Part shown: positions 45,613 to 53,980 of the stretch, in pieces
How positions within the stretch are numbered: the stretch's first letter is position 1
Layout of the letters: the number at the start of each line of letters is the position of its first letter
Assembly (NCBI GenBank): GCA_963811895.1
Contig: CAWETE010000009.1
Coordinates: 62,001-126,000, forward strand
Length of the DNA stretch: 64,000 nucleotides
Direction: 5' to 3'
DNA from: DASSUW01 sp963811895
GTDB lineage: Bacteria > Actinomycetota > Thermoleophilia > Solirubrobacterales > Solirubrobacteraceae
The notes under the pieces: model-generated
Database searches by the model: none
The model's input: only the letters and a program-made list of their open reading frames with translations
Told to the model about the DNA's origin: nothing
Made by a program: the position numbers and the translations under genes

Positions 45613-46622
45613 TGCTCCGGCAAGCTAGCGGCCGCTTCGGACACCTTCCGGAGCGCCCCCGCCGCCGCAAGCCGCTCGTAGGTTCGGCCGGTGACGTCGT
45701 GCTCCACACCGCGAGCCGCGACCTCGATGGCGCGCGCGAAGCCGCGGGCGCCGAACGAGCCGTGCGGCACCACGCCGAGCTTGCGCAGGCCGAGCAGGAC
45801 GGCGCCGCCGGCCTCCTCGGGATCGAGCTCGTCACGCAGCCCGCGCAGCGCCGGCTTGAGCAGCAGCCCACCGAGCTTGGCGCGCGTGGACGACATGGCG
45901 GCGTCGCGGACCGCGCCGAGCAGCGCGGCCGACGTTCCCTCCATCACCTTCAGCATCACGTTGCCGGTGAAGCCGTCGGCCACGATCACGTCCGCTGCGC
46001 CGGTGCCGATCGCGAAGCCCTCGACGTTGCCGACGAAGTTGAGATCGCCGGGGTGGTCGCGCAGCTCGGCGTGGGCGGCGACCACGATCTCGGTCCCCTT
46101 GCCGGATTCCTCGCCGTTCGAGAGCAGCGCGACCCGCGGGCGCTCGATGCCCATCACGGCCTCCATGAAGGCCGCGCCCATGTGCGCGAACTGGACCAGG
46201 TGCTCGGGCCGGACCTCTACGTTGGCCCCCGCGTCGAGCAGCAGGAACGGCGCCTTGGGGACCGGCACGACGGCGGCGAGAGTGGGTCGGTGCACGCCGG
46301 GGGCGCGCTTGAAGGTGAACAGCGAGGCGGCCAGCGCCGCGCCGGTCGACCCGCCGCTGACCAGCGCGTCAGCCCGCCCGTCGGCCACGGCCTGCACCGC
46401 CTGCACGATCGAGGCGTCGGGCGTGCGCCGCACGGCCCTGGCGGGATCCGGATCCTTGGCGATCGAGACCGGCGCGTCGACGACCTCGATGTGGGACGGC
46501 ACGTCCATCTCGGCGCGCGGGCCGAACAGGATGACGCGCACGCCCTCGACGAGCGCGGCACCTCGAGCCACCTCGGCAGGACCCCGGTCGGCGCCGTTCG
46601 CGTCGACCGCGACGGTCACCAT
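45609..46622 (-). CDS. plsX: Phosphate acyltransferase PlsX
   Basis: 337 residues. Opens VTVAVDANGADRGPAEVARG; further motifs are ADALVSGGSTGAALAAS, LLLDAGANVEVRPEHLVQFA, LLSNGEESGKGTE and DVIVADGFTGNVMLKVMEG. It makes acyl-phosphate from acyl-ACP, the first step of phospholipid synthesis with PlsY. Lies 9 bases after rpmF and overlaps acpP. Confidence 0.95.
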   Translation of the reverse strand: MVTVAVDANGADRGPAEVARGAALVEGVRVILFGPRAEMDVPSHIEVVDAPVSIAKDPDPARAVRRTPDASIVQAVQAVADGRADALVSGGSTGAALAASLFTFKRAPGVHRPTLAAVVPVPKAPFLLLDAGANVEVRPEHLVQFAHMGAAFMEAVMGIERPRVALLSNGEESGKGTEIVVAAHAELRDHPGDLNFVGNVEGFAIGTGAADVIVADGFTGNVMLKVMEGTSAALLGAVRDAAMSSTRAKLGGLLLKPALRGLRDELDPEEAGGAVLLGLRKLGVVPHGSFGARGFARAIEVAARGVEHDVTGRTYERLAAAGALRKVSEAAASLPEQ

Positions 46623-46631
46623 TGCCGGTTC

Positions 46632-46835
46632 CTAGTGGTCGTGGTCGTGATCGTGGTCGTGCGAGACGTCCACGACCCCGCGACCGCCATAGGTGCCGCA
46701 GTGCGGGCACACCCGGTGCGGGCGGCGCGGCTGGTGGCACTGCGGGCAGGCGTTCACCGCGGGCGCGGAGATCTTGTGCTGCGCGCGGCGCTTGCTCGTT
46801 CGCGAGTGCGACTGCTTCTGCTTGGGAACGGCCAT
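46632..46835 (-). CDS. rpmF: 50S ribosomal protein L32 with His-Asp tail
   Basis: 67 residues. The N-terminal MAVPKQKQSHSRTSKRRAQH is diagnostic; four cysteines (CPQC and CPHC) form the zinc ribbon, so this is the Zn-dependent C+ form. The C-terminus carries an unusual tail, VSHDHDHDHDH, of alternating His and Asp able to bind extra metal. Normally yceD precedes rpmF directly; here a GGDEF-EAL gene and a repeat element lie between them. Confidence 0.95.
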   Translation of the reverse strand: MAVPKQKQSHSRTSKRRAQHKISAPAVNACPQCHQPRRPHRVCPHCGTYGGRGVVDVSHDHDHDHDH

Positions 46836-46862
46836 GGGCGACGCAGAAGGGTAGCGGAAGCG

Positions 46863-47027
46863 CGAACTTCAACTGCGCTGGGTGGGGAAGCGACGGGGTC
46901 AGCCGCGGCGGCGGATTTCGGGGAAGCGTCCTGCCTAGGGGTCGCTATACGACCCTTGGCAGGACGTTCGACGGAAACCGGCCCCGCCGGCCTCTCCACC
47001 TCCCCACCCAGCCGCAGTTGACGTTCG
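46863..47027. repeat. Composite inverted-repeat element, copy 3
   Basis: Left arm CGAACTTCAACTGCGCTGGG (46863-46882), right arm the complement of CGAACGTCAACTGCGG and CTGGGTGGGG (ends 47027). The inner hairpin GTCCTGCCTAGGGGTCG (46928-46944) pairs with CGACCCTTGGCAGGAC (46950-46965) with a loop ctata; it is the same hairpin type as copy 1. The element begins 27 bases upstream of rpmF and ends one base before the stop of the GGDEF-EAL gene, separating the two transcription units. Confidence 0.85.
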
Positions 47028-48374
47028 TCAGCGCCGCCGCTCGGGCGCGATCGACGCCTCGAGGAGCGCGGTCACGTCCGGGCCCGGCACCGGGCGGCTG
47101 AAGTGGAAGCCCTGGGCGATCCGGCAGCCATTGGCGACCAGGAAGTCGGCGTGCTCGGCCTCCTCGACGCCCTCGGCCACCACGTCGCAGCCGCACGCGT
47201 CGGCGAGCCGCAGGATCGCCGAGTAGACGGCGGTGGCCTGCGGGTCCTCGGGAACGCCGGCCAGGAACGCGCGGTCGACCTTGATGATCTGGACCGGCAG
47301 CTCGCGCAGGCGCCACAGCGAGGAGTAGCCGGCGCCGAAGTCGTCGATCGCCAGCGCGAAGCCGGCGGCGCGCAGCTCGCCGAGCACCGGCAGCAGCCGC
47401 GAGGCCTCCAGCGACCACGCCGACTCGGTGATCTCGAGCACGAAGCGGCCGGGCTCGATGCCGTGGGCATTGACCACCTCGGCGAAGCGGCGCGCCACGT
47501 CCGGGCGGCGGAGCTGGCGCGGCGAGACGTTGAAGCCCACGTTCGGGTACAGGCCGGCCTCCGCCCATGCGCGCGCCTGCGCGCACACCTCGTTCAGCAC
47601 CCAGTCGCCGAGCGCCTCGATCACGCCGGTGCGCTCCGCCACCGGGATGAACTCGACCGGCGGGACGAGGCCCTCGCGGGCGGGGTCGCGCCAGCGCACG
47701 AGCGACTCGACGCCGATCGCACAGCGGTCGGCGAGCCGGAGGATCGGCTGGTGGTGCAGCTCGAGCTCGCCGCGCTCGATGCCGCGCCGCAGGCGGGCGG
47801 CCAGCTCGAGGCGGGCGAGCGGGTCGACGGTGCCGTCGCCGTAGACGTTGACGCCGCCGCCGGCGCCCTTGGCCTCGTACATGGCGGCGTCGGCGTGCTT
47901 GCGCAGCGCGTCCGGGGTCTCGGCGTCGTCGGGGAACACGCTGATGCCGATGGCGGCGTCGACGAGCAGCTCGGCGGCTCCGAGCGAGAACGGCGCGTGC
48001 ATGGCGTCGGCGATCCGCTGGCCCACGGCCTCGGCCGCATCGCGCCCCGCCGCCGGCAGGTCGCGGATGAGGACGAGGAACTCGTCGCCGCCCTGGCGCA
48101 CCACGAGATCGCCCGGGCGGACCGCCGTGCGCAGGCGATCGGCCACCTGGCACAGCAGCTCGTCGCCGACGTCGTGGCCGAGCGAGTCGTTGACCCGCTT
48201 GAACTCGTTCAGGTCCGCGAAGGCGAGCGCCACCGAGGTGCCCGCGGCGCGCGCGTCGGCGATCGCGCCGACGAGGGCAGCCTCGAGCGCCGAGCGGTTG
48301 GCCAGCCCGGTCAGAGGGTCGTGGTACGCGAGGTAGGCGATCTCCCCGCGCGCATGTGTTCCCGCCGCTGACAT
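47028..48374 (-). CDS. GGDEF-EAL bifunctional c-di-GMP protein
   Basis: 448 residues from ATG at 48374 (GTG at 48380 is an alternative); no sensory domain precedes the catalytic parts. GGDEF: YHDPLTGLANRSALEAAL and the intact motif RQGGDEFLVLI. EAL: the signature reads GVESLVRWRDP (ESL in place of EAL), with NVSPRQLRRPDV, LEITESA, IDDFGAGYSSL and KVDRAFL, all consistent with an active phosphodiesterase. The presence of both could tune c-di-GMP in either direction. It is inserted between yceD and rpmF, an unusual position. Confidence 0.93.
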   Translation of the reverse strand: MSAAGTHARGEIAYLAYHDPLTGLANRSALEAALVGAIADARAAGTSVALAFADLNEFKRVNDSLGHDVGDELLCQVADRLRTAVRPGDLVVRQGGDEFLVLIRDLPAAGRDAAEAVGQRIADAMHAPFSLGAAELLVDAAIGISVFPDDAETPDALRKHADAAMYEAKGAGGGVNVYGDGTVDPLARLELAARLRRGIERGELELHHQPILRLADRCAIGVESLVRWRDPAREGLVPPVEFIPVAERTGVIEALGDWVLNEVCAQARAWAEAGLYPNVGFNVSPRQLRRPDVARRFAEVVNAHGIEPGRFVLEITESAWSLEASRLLPVLGELRAAGFALAIDDFGAGYSSLWRLRELPVQIIKVDRAFLAGVPEDPQATAVYSAILRLADACGCDVVAEGVEEAEHADFLVANGCRIAQGFHFSRPVPGPDVTALLEASIAPERRR

Positions 48375-48542
48375 CGACACATTCGAAATCGGCCGGAATG
48401 ACGACGAACTTGACCGCGGAGCGCCGATTGGATGCGGTGCGAGGCCGGTTTCGCCGACCTCGCCCGCACGGGAAGACCTTACGCCGCTATTTCCGGTGAA
48501 TCGACGCCCGAACGGTCAGCCTCGGACCGCCGAACGGCCAGG

Positions 48543-49058
48543 CTAGTCGAACTTCAGCTCTCCGAGCTTCGCCCAGCGCGGGTCCGGGGCGGCCTCGTGG
48601 CGATGCTCAGGGTCCTCGTTGAGGTTGGCGCCGCACTGGCCGCACAGCCCCGCGCAGTCCTCGCGGCACACGATCTGCGCGGGCAGGGTGAGCGCCAGGG
48701 CGTCGCGCGCCCACTGCGCCAGCGCGAGCTCCTCCTTGGCGACGTAGGGCGAGCTCAGCTCCTCGCCGGCGCCCGGCTGGGAGACCTCGCGCGAGTCGAC
48801 CTCGAAGCGCGGGGCGGCGGACTCGAGGCAGCGCATGCATACCCCCTCGAGCGCGGCGCCGAAGCGCAGCCGCAGCGCGTAGCCGTTGCCCGTCGTTCGC
48901 GACACGTCGAGCCGGACCGGCACCAGCGAAGGCGTGACCGCGTACGACGAGCCGCCGTAGTGGAAGTCGTCGATCGCGACGTGCAGGTCGAACCGCCGCC
49001 CCTCGCCGGAGCGCAGGGCGAGCGGGGCGAGCTCGAAGGTGTCGGTGCGCTGGGGCAT
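48543..49058 (-). CDS. yceD: YceD/DUF177-family 23S rRNA accumulation protein
   Basis: 171 residues. Typical features are GVCMRCLESAAP (Cys pair near 74-77) and the C-terminal CREDCAGLCGQCGANLNEDP. In most bacteria yceD is immediately before rpmF; here 1.5 kb of GGDEF-EAL gene and repeat element separate them. The 168 bases between this gene and the GGDEF-EAL start hold no gene that I can support. The role is in rRNA/large-subunit maturation from work on distant homologues. Confidence 0.88.
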   Translation of the reverse strand: MPQRTDTFELAPLALRSGEGRRFDLHVAIDDFHYGGSSYAVTPSLVPVRLDVSRTTGNGYALRLRFGAALEGVCMRCLESAAPRFEVDSREVSQPGAGEELSSPYVAKEELALAQWARDALALTLPAQIVCREDCAGLCGQCGANLNEDPEHRHEAAPDPRWAKLGELKFD

Positions 49059-49071
49059 GGCCCCTTCCAGA

Positions 49072-50700
49072 TTACGAATCCCGCAGTTCTCGCTTGAGAA
49101 CCTTCCCCGTGGAGGTCCGCGGCAGCTCGTCGACGAAGTCGACTTCGCGCGGGACCTTGTAGCCGGCGAGGTTGGACTTGACGTGCTTCTTGACGTCGTC
49201 CTCGCTGAGCGAGGCGCCGTCGCGGATCACGACCACGGCCTTCAGGCGCTGGCCGAACTCCTCGTCGTCGACGCCGAACACGGCGACCTCGACGACGGCG
49301 TCGTGGCCGGACAGCAGGTCCTCGACCTCGGCGGGGAACACGTTCTCGCCGCCCGAGACGATCATGTCGTCGTCGCGGCCGTCGACGAACAGCCGGCCGG
49401 CCTCGTCGAAGTGGCCGACGTCGCCGGACGACAGCAGGCCGTCGATGTCGTCCTTGTTGCCACCGCCCGTGTAGCCCTCGAACTGCATCTCGTTGCCGAC
49501 GAAGATGCGGCCGGTCTCGCCCTTCGACACCGGGTTGCCGTCATCGTCGTAGAGACGCACGATCGTGCCGTGCGGCGGGCGGCCGGCCGTGCCGGGCGCG
49601 GCGCGCAGGTCCTCCGGGGTGGCGATGCTCGCCCACGCCACCTCGGTCGAGCCGTAGAGGTTGTAGACGTTCTCGCCGAACAGGTCCATCCAGCGCTCCG
49701 ACAGCGGGCCGGGCAGCGCCGAGCCGGAGACGGCGACCACGCGCACCTTCGACAGGTCGTACTGCGTCAGCGTCTCCTCCGGCAGCTCGAGGATCCGCTG
49801 CATCATCACCGGGACCACGATCAACGCAGTCGCCTGGTGCTGGGCGGTCAGCGACAGCGTGTCCTCGGGATCGAACTTGCGCTTGAGCACGAGCGTCGAG
49901 GACAGGCTCATGCCGAGCGTGAAGTGCACGAAGCCCCACGAGTGGAACATCGGGGCGGCGATCATCGTCTTCTCGCGCGCCTTCAGCGGGATCATGGCCA
50001 GCAGCGCGGCGGCCGGATCGAGCGACTTGGGCTGCGAGCGCGCCGCGCCCTTCGGCGTGCCCGTCGTGCCGGAGGTGAGGATGATCGCCTTGCCGCGCTC
50101 GCTCGGCGGGCTGACCGGCGCCGTGTCGCCGCTCGCGGACATCTCCTCCAGCAGCGGGTCGCGCGGCTTGCCGTCCTCGGCGTCGTGCCAGGCGATGAAC
50201 CGCTTGCGCCGGCGCGAGGCGTCGTGGATCAGCTCCTCGAACTCGTAGTCGTAGATCAGCGCCTTCGGCTCCTCGCGCTGGGCGACGTCGGTGAGCTGGG
50301 GGCCGGAGAAGGCCGTGTTGAGGAAGAGCACGTTGGCGCCGAGCTTCGAGCACGCCACCACGGACTCGATGAAGCCCCGGTGGTTGCGGCACATCAGGCC
50401 GACGTTGTCGCCCGCGCCGATCCCGTTGGCGGCGAGCCCGTGCGCGAGCGCGTTCGTCCGCTCGTCGACGTCGCGGAAGGTCAGCGTGCCGAGCTCGTCG
50501 ATCAGGGCGATCTCGTCGCCGTAGCGCTGTGCGGAGGCGGTGTAGCCGCCGGCGGGCGTCGGCCCGAAGCGCACCAGCGCGCGTACGGCGCCGAGCACGT
50601 GGTCCGGGCGGCCGGGGTGCAGGATCCCCGCCGCGGCGAGCGTGCGGGCCGTGAACAGCTTCGTGTTGACTTCTTTGGCGACGCGACCGATGTCGGGCAT
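49072..50700 (-). CDS. Acyl-CoA synthetase (FadD-like, ANL superfamily)
   Basis: 542 residues. AMP-binding signature IILTSGTTGTPKGA near 190, then YNLYGSTEVAWAS, SGDVGHFDEAGRLFVDGR and the C-terminal catalytic Lys in RTSTGKVLKREL. Activates a fatty acid or related carboxylate with ATP and CoA. ATG at 50700 is chosen because AAGGA lies 8 bases before it; an ATG at 50709 has no useful ribosome site. The upstream hypothetical gene ends 14 bases earlier, so they may be co-transcribed. Confidence 0.92.
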   Translation of the reverse strand: MPDIGRVAKEVNTKLFTARTLAAAGILHPGRPDHVLGAVRALVRFGPTPAGGYTASAQRYGDEIALIDELGTLTFRDVDERTNALAHGLAANGIGAGDNVGLMCRNHRGFIESVVACSKLGANVLFLNTAFSGPQLTDVAQREEPKALIYDYEFEELIHDASRRRKRFIAWHDAEDGKPRDPLLEEMSASGDTAPVSPPSERGKAIILTSGTTGTPKGAARSQPKSLDPAAALLAMIPLKAREKTMIAAPMFHSWGFVHFTLGMSLSSTLVLKRKFDPEDTLSLTAQHQATALIVVPVMMQRILELPEETLTQYDLSKVRVVAVSGSALPGPLSERWMDLFGENVYNLYGSTEVAWASIATPEDLRAAPGTAGRPPHGTIVRLYDDDGNPVSKGETGRIFVGNEMQFEGYTGGGNKDDIDGLLSSGDVGHFDEAGRLFVDGRDDDMIVSGGENVFPAEVEDLLSGHDAVVEVAVFGVDDEEFGQRLKAVVVIRDGASLSEDDVKKHVKSNLAGYKVPREVDFVDELPRTSTGKVLKRELRDS

Positions 50701-50714
50701 TGGGCTCATCCTTA

Positions 50715-51662
50715 TCACGCGGACGGCAGCCGCATACCCGGTGGGACCGCCCCCTCGTCGATGAGCTTGCGGATCTCGGCGGCGCGACGCGGATTGAGGA
50801 AGACGTGGCGCTGCCCGACGGAGGGCTTCTCGGCCAGCAGGCCGGCCTCCAGCAGGGCCTCCCCCACCGCCTGCGCCAGGCCGCGGTCGTTGCCGGCGAA
50901 GCCGCGCGCGAGATGCGCGAAGTCGGTGTGATAGCCGCCCCACTTGCCCATGCCGTCGAGCCGCTGCAGGATGCGGCGGGCGACGCGCCGAGCGGCGTCG
51001 GGGTCCTCGTGCGGGCGGACGGCGCGGCTCCCGTCGGCCTCCAGCACCGCGAGCACCGCCTCCTCGAGGTCCTCCACCGAGCGCGGATCCTCGGGCCGGC
51101 CGCCGAGCCGCGCCACCGCCTCGGCGACCCGCAGCGGATGGTGGGCGCCGATCGGCTCGCGCAACTCGGGCCCTTCGAGCAGCCGGCCGGGCGTCGCGAC
51201 GGCGCGGGCGCGCAGTCGGTCCAGTCCCGACGAGTGGTCGTCGAAGGCGAGCGGGCCGAGCTCCTCCAGGTCTTCGGGCGCCACGCGGCCGGGCACGGCG
51301 AGCAGCAGGAACCCCCCGAGGTCGCCGGCGCGAAGCACGAGGTCGCCGGGGCCGGACGGCGCGCCGGGCTCCCCGAGGTCGACGAGCGCGGCGATCACGG
51401 CGGCCACCAGCAGCCAGGTGCGCTCGCTCGCGGCCTCGGGGTCGGCGCGGAAGTGCGCCGCGGCCGGCGTGGCGGCGAGCACGACGCCGTCGCCGGCGGC
51501 GATCGCCACCTCGACCGGGGCGTTGTAGCCCGAGCGTGGCTTCTCGAGCTCCTCGGCGCCGTGCTTCAGGGCGGCGAGCAGGACCGTCCGCAGGCGCGCG
51601 GTGGCCGACGCGGGCGCCGCCACACCGCCCAGCGGCGCGAGCTCTTCGAGAAGGTCGGGCAA
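50715..51662 (-). CDS. Conserved hypothetical protein
   Basis: 315 residues, soluble, no known motif. A first half contains LLAALKHGAEELEKPRSGYN and AGDLGGFLLLAVPGR; the second half RILQRLDGMGKWGGYHTDFA and GQRHVFLNPRRAAEIRKLI. The last part, with paired short helices and a basic turn, could be a winged-helix-like domain, but this is a guess. It lies between the acyl-CoA synthetase and the divergent acylphosphatase gene. The start could be a few codons downstream. Confidence 0.75.
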   Translation of the reverse strand: MPDLLEELAPLGGVAAPASATARLRTVLLAALKHGAEELEKPRSGYNAPVEVAIAAGDGVVLAATPAAAHFRADPEAASERTWLLVAAVIAALVDLGEPGAPSGPGDLVLRAGDLGGFLLLAVPGRVAPEDLEELGPLAFDDHSSGLDRLRARAVATPGRLLEGPELREPIGAHHPLRVAEAVARLGGRPEDPRSVEDLEEAVLAVLEADGSRAVRPHEDPDAARRVARRILQRLDGMGKWGGYHTDFAHLARGFAGNDRGLAQAVGEALLEAGLLAEKPSVGQRHVFLNPRRAAEIRKLIDEGAVPPGMRLPSA

Positions 51663-51685
51663 GACGTGTGGGTTACGGTATCGAC

Positions 51686-51958
51686 GTGGCCGATGAGCGC
51701 ATTCGGGTGCGCGCGCACGGGCGCGTGCAGGGCGTCTTCTTCCGCGATTCCGTCCGGCGGGAGGCGGCGCGGCGGGGCGTGGCGGGGTGGGCGCGCAACT
51801 GTGGCGACGGGACGGCCGAGGCGGTGTTCGAGGGGTCTTCGGAGGCGGTGGCCGCGATGGTGGAGTTCGTGCGTGGCGGGCCGGGGCATGCCGAGGTGTC
51901 GTCGGTGGAGACCGCTTCGGAGCCGGTTGAGGGCCTGACCGGGTTCGACGTTCGCTAG
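51686..51958 (+). CDS. acyP: Acylphosphatase
   Basis: 90 residues from GTG at 51686. The catalytic loop and residues are plain: HGRVQGVFFRDSVRREA with the substrate-binding Arg, and GWARNCGDGTAEAVFEG with the catalytic Asn. It hydrolyses acyl-phosphates such as carbamoyl- or acetyl-phosphate. Start is 24 bases from the divergent hypothetical gene; the stop is 5 bases before repeat element copy 4. Confidence 0.94.
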   Translation: MADERIRVRAHGRVQGVFFRDSVRREAARRGVAGWARNCGDGTAEAVFEGSSEAVAAMVEFVRGGPGHAEVSSVETASEPVEGLTGFDVR

Positions 51959-51962
51959 GGCT

Positions 51963-52079
51963 CGAACTTCGGGCTTGTAGGGAGGCAGGATCGAGGTCGA
52001 TTGGTCACTTTGTCGGTCTCAGGCCGACAAAGTGACCACTCGGCCGATTCCGTCGCCTCCTTACCCAGCCGCAGTTCCG
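51963..52079. repeat. Composite inverted-repeat element, copy 4
   Basis: Left arm degenerate (CGAACTTCGGGCTTGTAGGG, 51963-51982); right arm the complement of CGGAACTGCGGCTGGGTAAG (ends 52079). A perfect 14-bp hairpin, GGTCACTTTGTCGG (52003-52016) and CCGACAAAGTGACC (52024-52037), with loop tctcagg, occupies the centre. It follows the acylphosphatase stop and precedes the nuclease-like gene, so it could also act as terminator. Confidence 0.8.
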
Positions 52080-52110
52080 TCTGACACGGCGCCTAGCCTC
52101 CATCGAGGCC

Positions 52111-53367
52111 ATGGAAGCCGCTGCAACACCCCTGCGCAACCCCCGCGTCTCCGCGCTGATCGGCCGCGTGATCATCGAGCACCTCGTGGTCGACGACGCG
52201 CTCGCCGCAGAGCTCGTGCGCGCCCGCGCCGACGCCGGTGAAGATCCCGCCCGGCTGATCGCCGACGCGATCGAGATCGGCGCGCGGGTGCTCGACCGCG
52301 AGCAGGCCGGCGCCTCCGTCGAGATCCTCAAGGGGGACCTCGAGCACGCGTCGCAGTCCGTGGTGTCCGAGCTCAAGACGCAGCTCGAGCAGGCCTTCGG
52401 GCCCGACAACGGGCATGTGACGCGCGTGCTCGAACGCCACTTCGGCGCCGAGTCGAACACCGCCGTGCAGCACCAGGTGCGCGCCGCGGTGGCCGAGCTG
52501 CTCAGCGAGTCGCGCGAGAAGCTGTTCAAGCAGTTCTCGTCGGCCGACGAGTCGAACCCGCTGGCCACCTTCCAGAAGGCCGCAGTGGCCGCCATCCGGC
52601 AGTCGTCCGACCAGCAGCACACCCACCTGCGCGAGATGAACGGCCGCATCGCCGAGCTCCAGCTCGAGCTGCAGAAGCTGCAGAGCGAGAGGGCCAAGGC
52701 CGCCGAGGTCGCCGCCGAGCACGACCGCTCGACGGCCAAGGGCCGCCCGTACGAGGAGGCCGTCTACGAGGCGATCGACGCCATCGCCTCCGCCCAGGGC
52801 GACGACTGTGACGCGGTCGGCGACCTGCGCGGCGCCGGCGGCCGCAAGGGCGACGTCATGGTCGACCTCGACGGCTGCTCCGGCCGCCCGCGCGGGCGGA
52901 TCGTGTTCGAGGCCAAGAACTCCAAGCGCTCGCGCAACGAGGCGCTCGCCGAGCTCGACGAGGCGATGAACCAGCGCGCCGCCGACTACGCGGTCTGGGT
53001 CGTCCCGGCGGAGGACAAGCTGCCCGCCCGCTCAGCGGCGCTGCGCGAGATCAACGGCGACAAGCTGTTCGTGGTCTACGACCCCGAGGAGGGCTCGCGC
53101 CTGGCGCTCGAGGTCGCCTACTCGCTGGCGCGGGCGCGGGTGGTGATGGCCAAGGGCGGCGCCGACGGGCTCGACGCCTCGGCCCTGCGCGCCGAGGTCG
53201 AGCGCGCGATGGTGGCGATGGAGGACGTGCGCCGCATCAAGAGCCAGCTCACCAGCGCCGCCAACCAGATCGAGGACGTGCGCACGATCGTCGACGGCAT
53301 GGCCGAGCGCGTCCGCGGCCACCTCGCGCAGATCGACTCGATGGTCGCCGCCGCCGGCGACGACTGA
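52111..53367 (+). CDS. Coiled-coil protein with PD-(D/E)XK nuclease-like domain
   Basis: 418 residues. Residues 1-130 are helical; a coiled coil runs about 165-215 (NGRIAELQLELQKLQSERAK). Then comes YEEAVYEAIDAIASAQGDDC, RKGDVMVDL and RGRIVFEAKNSKRSRNEALA: Asp followed by E-x-K in strand-turn-strand context is the pattern of PD-(D/E)XK nucleases. The end (340-418) is again coiled (RRIKSQLTSAANQIEDV). The layout recalls RmuC-type proteins, but the family is not one I can name. Target, if any, unknown. Preceded by repeat copy 4. Confidence 0.75.
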   Translation: MEAAATPLRNPRVSALIGRVIIEHLVVDDALAAELVRARADAGEDPARLIADAIEIGARVLDREQAGASVEILKGDLEHASQSVVSELKTQLEQAFGPDNGHVTRVLERHFGAESNTAVQHQVRAAVAELLSESREKLFKQFSSADESNPLATFQKAAVAAIRQSSDQQHTHLREMNGRIAELQLELQKLQSERAKAAEVAAEHDRSTAKGRPYEEAVYEAIDAIASAQGDDCDAVGDLRGAGGRKGDVMVDLDGCSGRPRGRIVFEAKNSKRSRNEALAELDEAMNQRAADYAVWVVPAEDKLPARSAALREINGDKLFVVYDPEEGSRLALEVAYSLARARVVMAKGGADGLDASALRAEVERAMVAMEDVRRIKSQLTSAANQIEDVRTIVDGMAERVRGHLAQIDSMVAAAGDD

Positions 53368-53410
53368 CGCGCACGTCAAGCGCTCGCAGGCACCGGTCGA
53401 TCACCGGGGA

Positions 53411-53929
53411 ATGCGGCGCCTCCCGATTCCCATCATCGTCGCCCTGGCGGTCGTGCTCCCGCTCGGCCCGCTGCGGCTGCTCACCGCCGACGGTGACGCG
53501 GCCGCGCGGCACGCGCCGTCGACGACGCTGGCCGCGATCGCCGAGCGCGCCGGATGCGAGCTGACGGAGTTCCGCGAGGGCATGGACACCAACCCTCCGG
53601 TCAACGGCGAGTTCGTCGAGCGAAACCGCGCCCGCGACGGCTCGTACGCCGGAGAGCGGCCGCCCAGCCTCTCCGCCAGCATCCACGCGCTGTACCACGG
53701 AAGGGTGCTCGTGCAGTACCGGCCGGACCTTCCGGCCGATGAGGTCGCGAGCCTCGAGCGACTGGTGGGCGACGCAGTGCTCCTGTTCGAGAACCAGACC
53801 TCGATGCCGGGTCCTGTGGCGGCGACGGCGTACCTGAGCCTCATGACCTGCCCGCGCGTCGACGCCGGCACACTGCGGGCGCTCGAGGCGTTCCGCGACC
53901 GCCGTCGCGCCTTCGGCCAGGGCTTTTAG
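53411..53929 (+). CDS. DUF3105-family membrane-anchored protein
   Basis: 172 residues. Signal anchor at 6-24 (PIIVALAVVLPLGPLRLLTA). The extracytoplasmic part has NPPVNGEFVERNRARDGSYA and SIHALYHGRVLVQYRPDLP, matching the PP-x-x-G/H...HALEHGRV pattern of DUF3105, though the usual first His in NPPxSGxH is replaced. Function of the family is unknown. The next gene, a GGDEF-HD-GYP sensor, starts 52 bases later on the same strand. Confidence 0.8.
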   Translation: MRRLPIPIIVALAVVLPLGPLRLLTADGDAAARHAPSTTLAAIAERAGCELTEFREGMDTNPPVNGEFVERNRARDGSYAGERPPSLSASIHALYHGRVLVQYRPDLPADEVASLERLVGDAVLLFENQTSMPGPVAATAYLSLMTCPRVDAGTLRALEAFRDRRRAFGQGF

Positions 53930-53980
53930 TCGGGGATCTGTCCTAAAGCTGACGCGCGAGCTCGCCGATTTCACACAAGA

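Noticed and set aside
46622..47101. Open frames across rpmF and repeat copy 3, some with Arg/Pro-rich translation.
   Set aside because: They arise from the GC-rich palindromic arms of the element; similar PAGV/PAAV-like peptide stretches recur at every copy and reflect the repeat, not proteins.
48375..48542. 168-bp gap between the GGDEF-EAL gene and yceD checked for a c-di-GMP riboswitch.
   Set aside because: No recognisable aptamer pattern or strong hairpin could be identified by eye; left as unexplained intergenic sequence.
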